Assembly: GCA_020466095.1 (NCBI GenBank)
Contig: CM035808.1
Location: 75,199,188-75,263,187 of the forward strand
Direction: 5' to 3'
Origin: Chlorops oryzae
Lineage: Eukaryota; Arthropoda; Insecta; Diptera; Chloropidae
Length of the DNA stretch: 64,000 nt
The notes beneath the pieces are model-generated. The model ran no database searches and had not been told where the DNA came from. It was given only the letters and a program-made list of their open reading frames with translations. This document shows, one piece after another, positions 19,941 to 30,720 of the stretch; the first letter of the stretch is position 1, and each line of letters begins with the position of its first letter. The translations under genes and the position numbers were made by a program.

Positions 19941-20775
19941 AATTCCTTATTTGTAGATTTAATTATTTTATTTAAATTTTTATTATCATTAGTCTGTAAG
20001 AATATATATGTTCATAGACTGAAATAAATGAATTGAATTGAAAATATGCTTTCAGGCAGGAAAGGAGCTTAATATCATTTTGCTTTTCTGCTTGAAAAAG
20101 GCACAAGTTTTTTTTTTCATAGTAAAAAATATCGAAACTTTAATGGAGTAAAAAAAAAAGAATACGGAAAAACGGTTTTTTTTTAAATTCCTATTTTCAA
20201 TACCTTATATATTCCTCTAATTAGTTATGAAAAAATCAGACTTTTATCGAACCAACAAATAAAGAAAAATTTAGATTATAAAAATGTATATTTTCATGAT
20301 TTATACTAAAGTTTTCTTTGTAAATAAACATTATTAAATGCAGCCAAAAAGTATGCTTTTCAATATTTATGAAATGAGCATGCATTTATAAGTCTTTACC
20401 TTCGTTGTTTTTCGTTGCAATTTTAAAAAATGTGGCTGATTATTGAGTCTTAAGTCCTTGCTTTGTCTCTCTCGTTTTTTTAACAGAACTGTCTGCGAAA
20501 AGACTTAAGACGCGAACGAGAAAGCAGTAATAAAAATCTTACGAAATTAATGGAGGAAATATTATTTTTTGATAAGATCGCATATGTATTAATACTCTTC
20601 CCCCAATTTTTAAGAAATTTTTGGCAAAATATCAATTTTTATAGCCAAAAATAACTTTGGGTGGTATGGGCGGTGGGTGGTGGGTGGGGTCAATTTTGAT
20701 GAAACTTAGAAATTTTCTTAATTAAGCCATATTAGGGACTTGTGCCAAATTTCATTGCCCTACGACACTTCTTTC

Positions 20776-20814
20776 TATTTTTGTCCATCGAATGTATGGG
20801 ATCGAAGCACTGTG
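20776..20814 (-). other. Right end: RSS-like signal with 23-base spacer
   Basis: Read inward on the minus strand: heptamer CACAGTG, exactly 23 bases, then ACAAAAATA (20776-20784), seven of nine matches to the V(D)J nonamer. The first five spacer bases (CTTCG) equal those at the left end. Confidence 0.7.
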
Positions 20815-20819
20815 GGCCG

Positions 20820-20965
20820 TTGACTCTTTTCGAGAGCACCGTTGGCTTGTGGGTGATAGGGAGAAGTTTAAGATTTCTTTATTCCAAGAATTTTACAAAT
20901 TTCTTTAAAAAAATTTCACTTGATATTAGTTCCGTTGTCCATGGCTAAAGCTTTTGGAATCGAAA
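20820..20965 (-). pseudogene. E3 integrase core remnant
   Basis: On the minus strand the motifs MDNGTN, YHPQANGALEKS and RP continue into 17523 after removal of the Transib-like insertion. Stops are present. At about 20965 the sequence switches directly to gag zinc-knuckle sequence, so protease, RT and RNase H have been deleted. Confidence 0.75.
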
Positions 20966-22457
20966 TCTGCGAAATCTCGCAATGTGACGGTACTGTGAGG
21001 CTTTAAAGCATTGCATATTTTTAGGCTGTGGGTTTGGAGTCTTTGTCGAATTGTTCGAATTGTGTGGTTCGGTTGCATTGAAATTGTGTTGCCTGCCTTC
21101 GTTGCCATTATTTTGAGATCTGAATGGGCTGAAATGTTGTTGTGCGTTTGAACTAAAGTTTTGTGTTCTGTTCTGGGGTTGGGTCTCAGTTTGTTGGCCT
21201 CTTTTCCTAAGGGTGTCACAACATATATTCTTTTTATGCCCTCTCAATTTGCACACGTTGCAAAATAATTTTTCAAGTATTCCAAAGCATTTTTTATCCG
21301 AATGTCCCTCTTTTCCACAAAATTTGCAATTTATATAAGTACGACTGCATTGCTGTTCGGTTTTACCGCATTTAGCTGTTGGCTCATGCCCGTATGCGAA
21401 GCATACATTGCAGTAAGGAGTACACCTTCTTTGCTGGCAAAAATCGCGTATATGGACCGCAATATTGCAAAAAGAGCATAAAATGGTTTGTGCAGGGGTA
21501 CTAATTTGACTTATAAAATTATTTGTATGAAATTTTATATTTTCCTCTTGCAGACCTTCTGCGTCTTCTGCCAATTTTTATTAAAAATGAATAGAGTTTG
21601 TCCTTTTGTCTTTCTAAACGGAGCTGAATATACCGATCTTTTATACCGAAAAGGAATTTAGTCTTACCTAGCCTATTATACTCGCGAAGAGCAGCTGCCT
21701 CCGACGTACTCCATGTTTCTATAATCAATTTTTCGGCTTCTTTTAGCATGGCCTCTATCCTTTTCCCAAACGGCGATGCTTTTTCATTTAAAAATTCAGC
21801 ACTGCTTTCTATTTCAACTCTGGTCGTATCCAAACTTCTTTGTTTTTAAAAATTTTTTCGCCTGTGGTATCGGGGTTTTTGTATTTGTGGTTTGAGAATT
21901 TCCTGTTTGCTCTATAACCTCAAGCGTTTATTTTGTTATTGTTGGGCTTGGCATCGGTGAAGCAGTGTAGACTGTCTTCAACTCTTTCTTTAGTTTTGTA
22001 ATTTGATCTTTAAGTCTTCTTACCTGCTCTTCCCTTTCTCTAAGAACGGCTCATCTTTTTTTTAAGTGTCTGTTAACCCTTCCCCTACCGATTTTTTAAG
22101 GCTTCCGTAAGACTATCGTTTTCTTTCTCGGATTCCTCTATTAGAGTGTTACTATGTTCTATTTTCTCTTTAGCTTTTTACAACTTTTTGACAGGTACTT
22201 AACAGTTTCCTTTAAGGTGGTTATTTTGTCCTCTTCCGCGTTTGTATTTCCTGAATTTTTTACCTGATTTATTAAAAATATTGGCTCCTTTATTTGGGAA
22301 AATTGGCCTAGCGCACGCTGATCTTTAATTAACTGTAAAATTTTTTTGCTTAATTTCGATTCATGCAATAACTCTTTTGCTTCTTCCAAAATTCTATTGT
22401 TGTCAACTTCTGATTGTGAGAACTTCTGCCCCAGATTTTCTTACTCTTGTTCCATAA
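20966..22457 (-). pseudogene. gag: E3 gag, decayed, with zinc knuckles
   Basis: Three frames on the minus strand align with E1 Gag: the N-terminal coiled coil (22159-22389, and a start at about 22457 followed quickly by a stop), a capsid piece (21519-21833), and the nucleocapsid (20966-21574) with CSFC, CNVCFAYGH, CKFCGKEGH and CNVCKLRGH knuckles. The fifth knuckle has lost its Cys and His positions. About 360 nt between the coil and capsid pieces (21834-22158) are too decayed to translate. The five-knuckle plan matches E1, so E3 belongs to the same Gag lineage but carries env. Confidence 0.8.
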
Positions 22458-22549
22458 GTTAAAAATGAATACGGCAGAAGTCCGCATAAAACACATTTAA
22501 AAAAAAGGCTCTTTGCGATAAAAATATTGTTTTTCAATTTTTAATTTGT

Positions 22550-22559
22550 ACTAACCATT
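22550..22559 (-). promoter_or_regulatory. E3 leader ATG fused to a splice donor (AATG|GTTAGT)
   Basis: The minus strand reads AATGGTTAGT about 100 nt upstream of the gag start, the same distance as in E1. Confidence 0.55.
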
Positions 22560-23560
22560 TTCATAGTTGGCTGTATGAAGGTCCCTCTTTGGTTGATTTT
22601 CACGCTCTCCTACCGTTGAATTTTAAACAAGTATTTTAATTTCTCAAGGTATTAATTTGTGAATTTTTCAACGAAATCTTTGATTAAAACGCTATATTTA
22701 ATTTTTTGTCGCGTCTGAGACGGTAGCTTTTATGAATACGAGCTAAAGCTAATTTGGTTAGTGTTTACTACCCTTTTAAAACCTGCAAGGTTCCGCATTA
22801 GCTTCACTTTCGTTTTTCACACTCTCTACCGTACAGATGTAGTTTTCTTACTACAAGGATTAAAATTTTTCCAAAGAAAGACCAACTGATTACGGTGAAA
22901 ACGTTAAACATTGTCCAAGCAACCTTAACCGTCTTTGCTGTTCGACTAACGAATTGAGTTCAACTACAACGGTAAATGATAACAAGACGTTTAAAACCAA
23001 AATGTGCTCCGTTTTAAACTAAACTAGTATTTTCGCACATCGTCCTTCAAAATTCTTAAAGGATAACTCTTGTTAAAAGTTTTGAGCCTTGCTTCGTTAT
23101 GTTGTGTGCTGGGGATGGACGTCTAAGCGAAGACCCAAAATAAAAACGCCATCGACTTCAATTTCAATTGTTCTTTATTGAAGTCCTTTTTTCTTTTTAA
23201 CAGTCGTATTATAAAGTTCGCGTTGGCAACCCTATTCGGGATCATCAAAGTTTACGCGCTCGTCAAAACGAAAATTTAAAAATTTAAATTTAAAGTATTA
23301 AATAATAACTTATATACATTTCTCTGTCTCGCGCGATTCTTCTCGAGTCCATCCTCCTAAGGAACTGAGGAATTCAAGCTTCGTCGGGTGAGACGTACCA
23401 TTTCCAAGTCGAAATCTATAAATTTTCCGAACTTCGACTTTCTCCACTCTTTCTTTCTCTTAATTTATCGTTTCTCTCATTGTAGCTTTGTTCTTTCGCC
23501 AAAGCTGTCCAGAATATATTTTTAGCCTATACAAGAACCACAATAAAGCTTTGAGCTCTG
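22560..23560 (-). repeat. E3 leader and truncated 5' LTR
   Basis: The leader (22560-23096) has no recognisable gene. LTR-like sequence starts at TGTGTGCTGGGG (about 23097) and includes an AATAAA signal on the minus strand context near 23150; it is cut off near 23560 by the start of a Jockey element. A tRNA-Ser primer site is not visible at this edge, so some sequence is deleted or the boundary is misplaced. Confidence 0.45.
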
Positions 23561-25070
23561 CCTATTACAGGCTAGACTAAAAGCTAGCCCCAGGGCAGTA
23601 TTTAAATTTTGCATACTGGTACAACGTACGCATCGCGATAACTTAAAACTTCAGCCTGAAAGAAGGCACTCTTTTAGTGGCTCTAATGCCAGAAATGCTT
23701 ATTTAATAGCAAAAGCGCCTGAAGTACCGCCCTCGCAAAATCATCCCACTGCTCACACGGAATTATCCAATACAAAAACCAACAAGACTGCGAGATCAAC
23801 AACAGAGGTTGAGCTTTCTGTTAACAGCGGTTCAAAAGCTCCTGCTAATAACGTAGGTGATCCAGCAGTGCAGACAGGCATGGATCGCTACATTAAGATT
23901 AAAAGGAAACTTAGCCCACAGAAATCCAATGTGGGTAAAGCGAAAATAAATAAAACAAAATCTGACGCTAACCCATCGAACGCTTTTAGTGGAAATAGAT
24001 TTGCGGCTCTAAGCACAGAGCCCACTGAGACCTCTGATACATCAAAGGATGGTGGAGAAAAATCACCAAAACCGCCTCCAGTATATCTTAGAGAGCGTAG
24101 CTCCAACAATTTGGTCACGAGCCTGACCCAGTTAATTGGAAAGGAGTCCTTCCACATCATGCCTCTTACTAGAGGAAATGTTCATGAGACCAAAATTCAG
24201 GTCTATAATGTAAATAATTACAGAATTGTCACTAAATTCCTTAACGACAACAAAAAAAGCTACTACACCTATCAGCTTAAAAGCAGCAAAGGCCTTAGTG
24301 TAGTTATTATATTCATTGAATCAGATGTAGATCCTGTGGAAATTAAACAAGCCCTAGAAGAAAAAGGCTTTAAAATTAGGAACGTAATGAACATTTTCAA
24401 TAGGAATAAAACCCCACAGCCGATGTTCAAAGTAGAACTTAGCCCGGACAACTTAAAACTAAAAAAAAATGAGACTCATCCAATCTACGGACTACAATAT
24501 CTTCTCCACCGTAGAGTTGTAATAGCAGAACCTCATAAGCGTACTGGCCCTGTCCAATGTATTAATTGCCAAGAATATGGCCATACTAAGTCCTATTGTA
24601 CCCTACGCATGGTCTGCGTCGTTTGCGGAGAATTTCACAACTCTGCAAATTGTAATCACACAGCAAATTATAGGGGATGTCCAGTATATAAAGAACTAAA
24701 AAATCGTATGTCAGAAAAAAAGCAAGCCAGTCGTAATAATCCGAATCAAAATGCATTCCAAAACCCAATTTTCTCACAACCTAATAAATCCAGCGTTCCA
24801 GTGACTAATAAAATGTCCTATGCAAATGTTGCTAGCTCTGCCATAAGTGCCCATTCTGCCCCTCAACAGCAGAACGGTAGCTTAGAATCCATGTTAGTCA
24901 GTCTGACACAGTGTATGACACATTTTATGTCGCAAATGCAAAACACACTCCAGGAGTTACTAAGAGCACAAAACCAGTTGCTCCAAATTTTAACTGCACA
25001 AAAATGAGTTTATTTATTATATCCTCATGGAATGCAAATGGTATAAATCAGCGTAAGCTAGAATTATCAC
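23560..25070 (+). mobile_element. Jockey-clade LINE, 5' part
   Basis: This copy contains the 5' region, ORF1 and the first codons of ORF2, then stops at 25070 where a reversed BEL fragment begins. The overlap with the second Jockey copy (24866-25070 versus 26166-26378) shows they are separate copies of one family. The 5' edge is approximate. Confidence 0.7.
23868..25007 (+). CDS. Jockey ORF1: Gag-like nucleic acid binding protein
   Basis: The frame has a PRE_C2HC-type region (about 90-220) followed by three cysteine-rich knuckles beginning with CINCQEYGHTKSYC (about 228-241), CVVCGEFHNSANC and a C-H-R-G-C-P motif, then a Gln-rich tail. This is the standard ORF1 layout of Jockey-clade LINEs such as jockey, Doc and F. 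The frame is also open upstream to about 23560 without an ATG; the first in-frame ATG is at 23880, so the true start is uncertain. ORF1 protein binds LINE RNA in the cytoplasm. The stop overlaps the ORF2 start (MSLFIISSWNANG). Confidence 0.85.
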   Translation: MQTGMDRYIKIKRKLSPQKSNVGKAKINKTKSDANPSNAFSGNRFAALSTEPTETSDTSKDGGEKSPKPPPVYLRERSSNNLVTSLTQLIGKESFHIMPLTRGNVHETKIQVYNVNNYRIVTKFLNDNKKSYYTYQLKSSKGLSVVIIFIESDVDPVEIKQALEEKGFKIRNVMNIFNRNKTPQPMFKVELSPDNLKLKKNETHPIYGLQYLLHRRVVIAEPHKRTGPVQCINCQEYGHTKSYCTLRMVCVVCGEFHNSANCNHTANYRGCPVYKELKNRMSEKKQASRNNPNQNAFQNPIFSQPNKSSVPVTNKMSYANVASSAISAHSAPQQQNGSLESMLVSLTQCMTHFMSQMQNTLQELLRAQNQLLQILTAQK

Positions 25071-25755
25071 GTTTTTCTAGTGAAAAAAAAAAAAAACGCT
25101 GAAGTGCAACTTGATGCGATTCGCCCAAAGCCGATGCATTCTCTAACCGTGGTAGTTGCACAATGTATTTGCCGTCATGGTTCCGGGATATAGTTTGGTC
25201 AAAGTGATTCTCGCATTCCTTTTCTGAGACTGTCATTTGGCGTTGTGGTTCATCCGCATCATCGATTCTCCAGAATCGCTCCACAATTTGAGAGATCGCA
25301 GTGTCATTATCCACTAAAACTCCACACGTGGCGGATTTGTTGGGCCCTCCACCTTTTTTTTCAGTAAAAAGCCATCCTTATGCAGTATTTTGTAGTATCG
25401 GCAAACTGTTGTTAAATGTGATTTGTTCTGGTCGCATTAACTGATGATAGAATTCGGCTTCAATTAATATATCGATTCTGTCGGTGTGATTAAAGTTTGG
25501 ATCTGCAAACTTAATGTTCTGAGGGAGTGGCCATTTTGATGTATCGATTGTTTGCGTGGGTTGCGGTGACACTATGTTAAGAAGAACCACTGCTTCAATT
25601 CTGGTGAAGAACTTGCCATGTGTCAAATTTAGCTGTACATTTACTCGCTGGTTCACCTTTCGAGTGGCTCGGGCCAATGCCTTCAATGCATAGCGATGAT
25701 TCAACCGGTGATAACGCTAGTTTCTTCATCAGTTGCTCTGTTACGATGTTTATTT
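25069..25755 (-). pseudogene. BEL/Pao protease-RT fragment (reversed)
   Basis: Two frames on the minus strand (25048-25314 and 25378-25704) match the protease end and pre-RT part of the BEL element at 34323-35013. It is cut at 25069, where the same sequence in the right arm continues into RT. It is a partial copy without catalytic domains. Confidence 0.85.
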
Positions 25756-26165
25756 GAAATCCCTATGGGGAAATGTGCTCACAGCCAGATCAGGTGCTAA
25801 TAAGGACGAAGTTAACTTAACCTACATCACCAAATTAATAGCGACCAAATTTGAACGTTCTTCGAGATTTGCCAAATTTTAACGGGAGGGACATGAGCAC
25901 AATATTAGCCCAAGAGCCGTTTTTGCAAGATATCACTCTTGCATAATAAGGTCTTGGAATAATGTTCCCACGAGCCCATATTCAACTAAAATAGATTCAG
26001 AAAGCAGTGTCAGTATGCCGTAAATAAGATCTTACTAACGTCGATATTAAAGGGATACAATTTAACCTTAATATATTAAATTAGCAATTGATTGTACTTG
26101 AGCCAAATGTTTAAAAAGAAAAGTTAAAAAAATATCGTTTTTAATGAAGTATGTATTAAAATTTT
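25756..26165 (-). repeat. Unit R, unknown repeat, left-arm copy
   Basis: About 410 bp that recur at 33912-34322 (reversed) and in part at 46532-46771. There is no coding motif. It lies directly before BEL protease sequence in both arms and may be BEL-derived non-coding or decayed gag DNA. Confidence 0.6.
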
Positions 26166-28993
26166 ATGAAATCAACAGCAGAACGGTAGCTTGGATTCCG
26201 TGTTAGTCAGTCTGACACAGTGTATGACACAATTTATGTCGCAAATGCAAAACACACACCAGGAGTTACTAAGAGCACAAAAGCAGTTGCTCCAAATTTT
26301 AACTGCACAAAAATGAGTTTATTTATTATATCCTCATGGAACGCAAATGGTATAAATCAGCGTAAGCTAGAATTATCACATTTCCTCTCAAACTACTCTA
26401 TTGATGTGATGCTTATTTCGGAGACACATCTAACAGATAAAAAAAATTTTTCGCTATCAGGCTATAAATTTTACAAAACAAACCACCCCGATGGGAAAGC
26501 ACATGGAGGAACATGTATATTGATTCGTAATAGAATTAAACATTTCCCTGTTGAACCTTTCGCAAAAAATTACTTCCAAGCAACTTCAGTTTCTATTGAA
26601 ACTTGTGGTGCAAATTTCATTTTGTCAGCAATATATTGCCCTCCACGATTCTCAGTCAGCGAGAATCACTTTAATTAATTTTTCAACACCCTTGGAACTA
26701 AATTTTTAGCAGCAGGCGATTATAATGCAAAACACACCCATTGGGGCTCTCGTCTGATCTCTCCAAGGGGTAGAAAATTATATAACACACTAATAAATAG
26801 CTCCAGTACTCTAGGATTTATTTCGCCCGGACATCCCACGTATTGGCCAACAGATCGAAATAAAATACCAGATCTCATAGACTTTGCCATTACAAGAGGC
26901 TTTGATAATTCGCGTATCTCAACGTCGATTTGCTACGAAATGTCCTCAGATCATTGTCCTCTACTAATACAAATTTCAGAAAACATAAGAACAACATGCC
27001 CCCCTTTTAGACTGACCACTTCGAAAACGAATTGGGTTAATTATAAAAAGTATGTTGCAACACACATACACTCCGAATATACAATATGTAATGAAAGTCA
27101 AATCGATGAAGCGGCAGCAACCCTGAATTCAATATTAACTTCAGCGGCGGAGCATTCTATCCCAAAAACCTTTGAGCCTGCCGTTAGAAATTTTCATCAT
27201 ACATATAGTCATATTGAAAGATTATTGCGCGAAAAACGTAGATTGAGAAGAGAATGGCAACAACATAGGTCCCCTGGCAGTAAAGCTAGACTCAATACAG
27301 CTTCAAAGCAACTTAAAACTGCTCTTCAAAAAGACCAAGACAGGAAAAACTATAATTTCATTTCAAATCTTGCTCCTAATAGCACGTCGAAAAAGTCATT
27401 ATGGCGAGCTCTCAAAATAAAAAAATTCACCCATAGAACATGAATCTCCCTTAAGGAATTCAATAGGAAACTGGGCAAGAAGTGATGAGGAAAAAGCGTC
27501 AGTCTTTGCTCAACACTTGTGCTCAGTTTTTCTACCAAACGCAGCGGTAAACGGCCTTAGATTTCCCCTCTGCGAGGTGAACAACCAAATTATCCCTATA
27601 ACATTTAATGCCAATGAAATAAAATGCATAATTAAGGAAAATTTTGCGAGAAAAAATCTCCAGGCTATGACTATATAACCCCAAAAATGATCAAGGAATT
27701 GCCCTACATTGCTCTTACGTACGCAGCACGACTTTTTAATGCTATTGTGAGCATCTCCTACTTCCCTGTGATATGGAAAGAATCGGTCATCATGATGATA
27801 CTGAAGCCCGGAAAAGACCCGACGACAGCCAGCTCATATCGCCCAATAAGCCTTCTCCCCTGCTTATCTAAGCTCTTTGAAAAAGCTCTTCTTATAAAAA
27901 AAACGCCATACATCCACGAGAATAACTTAATCCCTGCTCATCAATTTGGCTTTAGAAAAAAACATGGAACTATTGAACAGGTAAATCGAATCACTCGTGA
28001 AATTCGTAACGCCTTCGAAAAAAAAAATATTGTTCTGCAATATTCCTAGATATCGCTCAAGCTTTCGACAAAGTGTGGCATGGGGGTCTTATTGCTAAAA
28101 TAAAGTCCCTACTCCCTCAAAATTTTCACGAAATTCTTATATCATACCTCCAAAATAGATTCTTTAGAGTAAGAGTTAATGAATTTATAATGGAAAAATT
28201 TGAAATTAAAGCTGGAGTCCCGCAAGGCAGTGTATTAGGCCCCTCTCTTTACCTTCTTCTAACAGCCGACATCCCCACTAGTAATAATATTGTAATGTCA
28301 ACTTTTGCTGACGACACAGCAATATTGAGCTGCCACCGCGATCCCATGGAAGCATCAAGAAGCCTACAAGAACATATGCAATTAATTGAAAATTGGCTCT
28401 CTACCTGGCGAATTAATGTAAACGAAGGTAAATGTAAACACATTACATTTACGCTTAGAAGAGGTATAAGCCCTGCTTTTCTCCTTAAAGGAGTATCCAT
28501 CCCCCAAGTAAATAGTGTAATCTACTTAGGAGTCCACTTAGATAAACGATTAACTTGGCGAAAGCACATCGAAGCAAAGAGGACCAATCTGAAACTTAAA
28601 GCATCAAAAATTCACTGGCTAATAAACTATCGCTCCCCTCTTAATATGGAGTATAAAGTTCTATTATATAATAGTGTATTAAAGCCAATCTGGTCTTATG
28701 GCATTGAGTTGTGGGGAAATGCCTGCGCATCCTCTATAGAAATAATCCAAAGAGCTCAATCGAAAATTCTTAGAATCATTACAGGTGCTCCATGGTACAT
28801 ACGTAATGAAAGCATTCACCGCGATCTGCAAGTCCCACTTATTAAGGACGAAATCGTTCGCCTAAAATCATCCTATCATGAGAAGCTAAGGAATCACTCG
28901 AATCAGCTGGCAAGAAGCCTTAACAGTACAACACGTCGAACACGGTTAAGAAGAAAGGACCTTCCGTCCGCTTCTATTATTTTGGAAACATAA
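26166..28993 (+). pseudogene. Jockey ORF2: endonuclease-RT, frame-broken
   Basis: The copy starts inside ORF1 (last 45 codons, to 26313) and continues with ORF2. The AP-like endonuclease spans 26314-26960 (SSWNANGI, SETHL, AAGDYNAKHTHWGS, SSDHCPL). RT follows at 27687-28993 with YRPISLLPCLSK, AGVPQGSVLGPSLYLLLTADI and catalytic FADD. Stops or shifts occur near 26678, 27443, 27660 and 28049. The catalytic motifs themselves are intact. The 5' end is truncated as usual for LINE insertions. Confidence 0.88.
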
Positions 28994-29480
28994 CACCGAT
29001 ACGCTGTTATCTGCACCTCGCTCGTGCATGTCAGACGTTTGGCCAATTAAGGCATCATACAGATTGAGGCCCCTCACTCGTGCACTCTCAACGCTCAATG
29101 CTCCTAACTACCATCAGAGTAGCCGTTCCAGCCAATCAATTTTACGCACCTTGCTCGTGCGCACCGTACGCTTATCCAACCAAGGATTCACTAAGCTTGA
29201 CGCACCTCGCTCGTGCATGATCAAGACTCATCCTACCAACGGATTCACTAAGCTTGACGCACCTCGCTCGTGCATGATCAAGACTCATCCTAGCAACGGA
29301 CGCGGCTTAACAGTAATAAGTCCTCAGCAGCCCAGTTTCTCAAATAGAGGCCCGTTGGAATCAAAACTATTATATCTCTGTATAAATAGTTAAGTTATAT
29401 TTAAAAAATAAGATTTGATTAATTACTGTTAGTTCCCACCCAAAGGAAGATACAGTAAAGAGAAGCAAAGTTTAAATAAA
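28994..29480 (+). repeat. Jockey 3' UTR with repeated GCACCTCGCTCGTGCA motif
   Basis: The motif or close variants occur at about 29013, 29068, 29146, 29201 and 29260, and a 59-bp block is duplicated in tandem (29183-29300). The element ends in a poly(A) run at 29479-29496. The right-arm copy keeps the motif but not the tandem block. Confidence 0.8.
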
Positions 29481-29498
29481 AAAAAAAAAAAAAAAACA

Positions 29499-30191
29499 GT
29501 CGTATTCTGCCCTAATTAACTGCCCTAATCACTCGCTATACTGAGATCCACACTTTGTCGTCCTGGCTCGTAAGTAAGTGCGACAAAGTTGAGATCTGAT
29601 TGTTAACTTCTCGATTCCAAACCGCAAGTCCTCTTCCATTGATCGAAGCTTCGCTTAATCAGATCAATATTTCTGATCTAGCAATATTGCATATTGACCC
29701 TGCATCAGCTTATTTTCGGTCTTCCCCTGCTGGCGTGCTTTCGTTGCACTTGTTGTTGTTGTTTTCGTTTTAGCAGCGGCTAGTCTCTTACTACTGCGTT
29801 TCTTGCACTTCTCGATCGCCTGTTGTTGTTGCGAGTTACGCCAATAGCTTTATTGCTGGGTTTCCATTTCAGCTTTCATTGCATTGCATTGCGTTAATTG
29901 CATTAGCACCTCTGGCTGTTGTTGTTGTTTGGCTGTATTCCCGAGCTTCCGATCATTGCAAAAGCTATTGACTGAAAAAGCGTGTAATTGTTGTTTTGCC
30001 GTTCTACCTTGAACCTCTGATCATAAGCTGTTGTTGTTGTTGTTAAAAGAGTGTCCACTTTCATTCTTGGCGTTGTGTCGTCGAACTCCTTGGCTGCGTT
30101 TTAATTGTTTTTATATGTTTTGGCACTTTATCCCGCTAAGAGCTGGTAGCATGACGGTAGAGTGTGATGTGACGCTTTTCGATTCACAACA
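29499..30191 (-). repeat. E4: gypsy 3' LTR remnant
   Basis: On the minus strand the LTR starts TGTTGTGAATC at 30191 right after a polypurine tract (GAGGAGAGGAGGGA, 30192-30205). It is related to the E1 LTR (shared blocks around GAGATCCACACTT and GTCCTGGCTCGT). It is cut at 29499 next to the Jockey poly(A). The palindrome upstream of the TATA region is at 29665-29689. Confidence 0.75.
29665..29689 (-). promoter_or_regulatory. Palindrome in E4 LTR
   Basis: Arms CAATATT and GCAATATTG surround TCTGATCTA; the position in the LTR matches the E1 and E6 palindromes. Confidence 0.5.
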
Positions 30192-30205
30192 TCCCTCCTC
30201 TCCTC

Positions 30206-30720
30206 GGCAAGTCACGAGCATCGTGACTGTTTAAAAAATCGTTGCAGCTACCAGGTTGAAATCTGATAAGGCTCTGGTAGGTTGCTTGCTTAGGTGGGTG
30301 TGATGATTTCTAATTATACCGATCTTCTTGATAGTTGTACCATTGTGTGATGGAAATTTATATAGCTGCTTCGTTGATGCGTTTTTTCTTGATTATTGCT
30401 GTTATGGTGTGGGATCCCAGTGTTTTGATGAAACTTAGAATTGTACCTTAAGACTTTTTGTTTTCAACTATTTCGATATTAGAAATGCATATATGTTATA
30501 CTTTAGTTATGCTGATAAAAATTACTCGGTACCAAAAATTTTATGAATCCGTTTTTTCTTTTTTTTCAAATCGTGCTGTCTATTAGCTTTTTTTATCGAA
30601 GACTTTTTTCTTATATATTTATTGTATTTTGTTTTTGAATTTTTAAGATTGCTTATGCATCAGTGTTATTTAAATTGGATCCAAAATTGAATTAAATAAG
30701 AATAAGTAAACATATATATT
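30206..30720 (-). other. E4 3' untranslated remnant between inverted arms
   Basis: AT-rich, no gene recognised. A segment at 30665-30720 recurs at 46475-46531. It forms, with the LTR, the ~1.24-kb spacer of the large inverted duplication. Confidence 0.5.

Larger units (their letters stand above)
17524..20814. mobile_element. Transib-like DNA element (non-autonomous) carrying a LINE
   Basis: The 3291-bp insertion in the E3 integrase has perfect 12-bp inverted ends (CACAGTGCTTCG) and a perfect 5-bp target duplication GGCCG (17519-17523 and 20815-20819). Transib elements are known for CACWRTG ends, 5-bp GC-rich target duplications and kinship with RAG1. Removing the insertion restores the integrase motif SQRPLAEFF. 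No transposase is recognisable inside; about 1.4 kb is element DNA and the rest is a later LINE insertion. At 20470-20535 there is a GTCTTAAGTC/GACTTAAGAC inverted pair of unknown role. Confidence 0.8.
25069..29480. repeat. Left arm of large inverted duplication (partner 30721-35013)
   Basis: The arm consists of a reversed BEL fragment (25069-~25755), a unit of unknown origin (~25756-26165) and a 5'-truncated Jockey copy (26166-29480). The right arm has the same parts, in reverse order and orientation, with the same internal junctions. The BEL part differs by about one residue in 108, while the Jockey ORF2 parts differ at roughly one residue in ten, so divergence rises towards the centre. Confidence 0.85.

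Noticed and set aside
30206..30664. An Ulp1 remnant next to the E4 polypurine tract
   Set aside because: Translation of the minus strand gave only a weak, short resemblance to the C-terminal tail and no catalytic motif.
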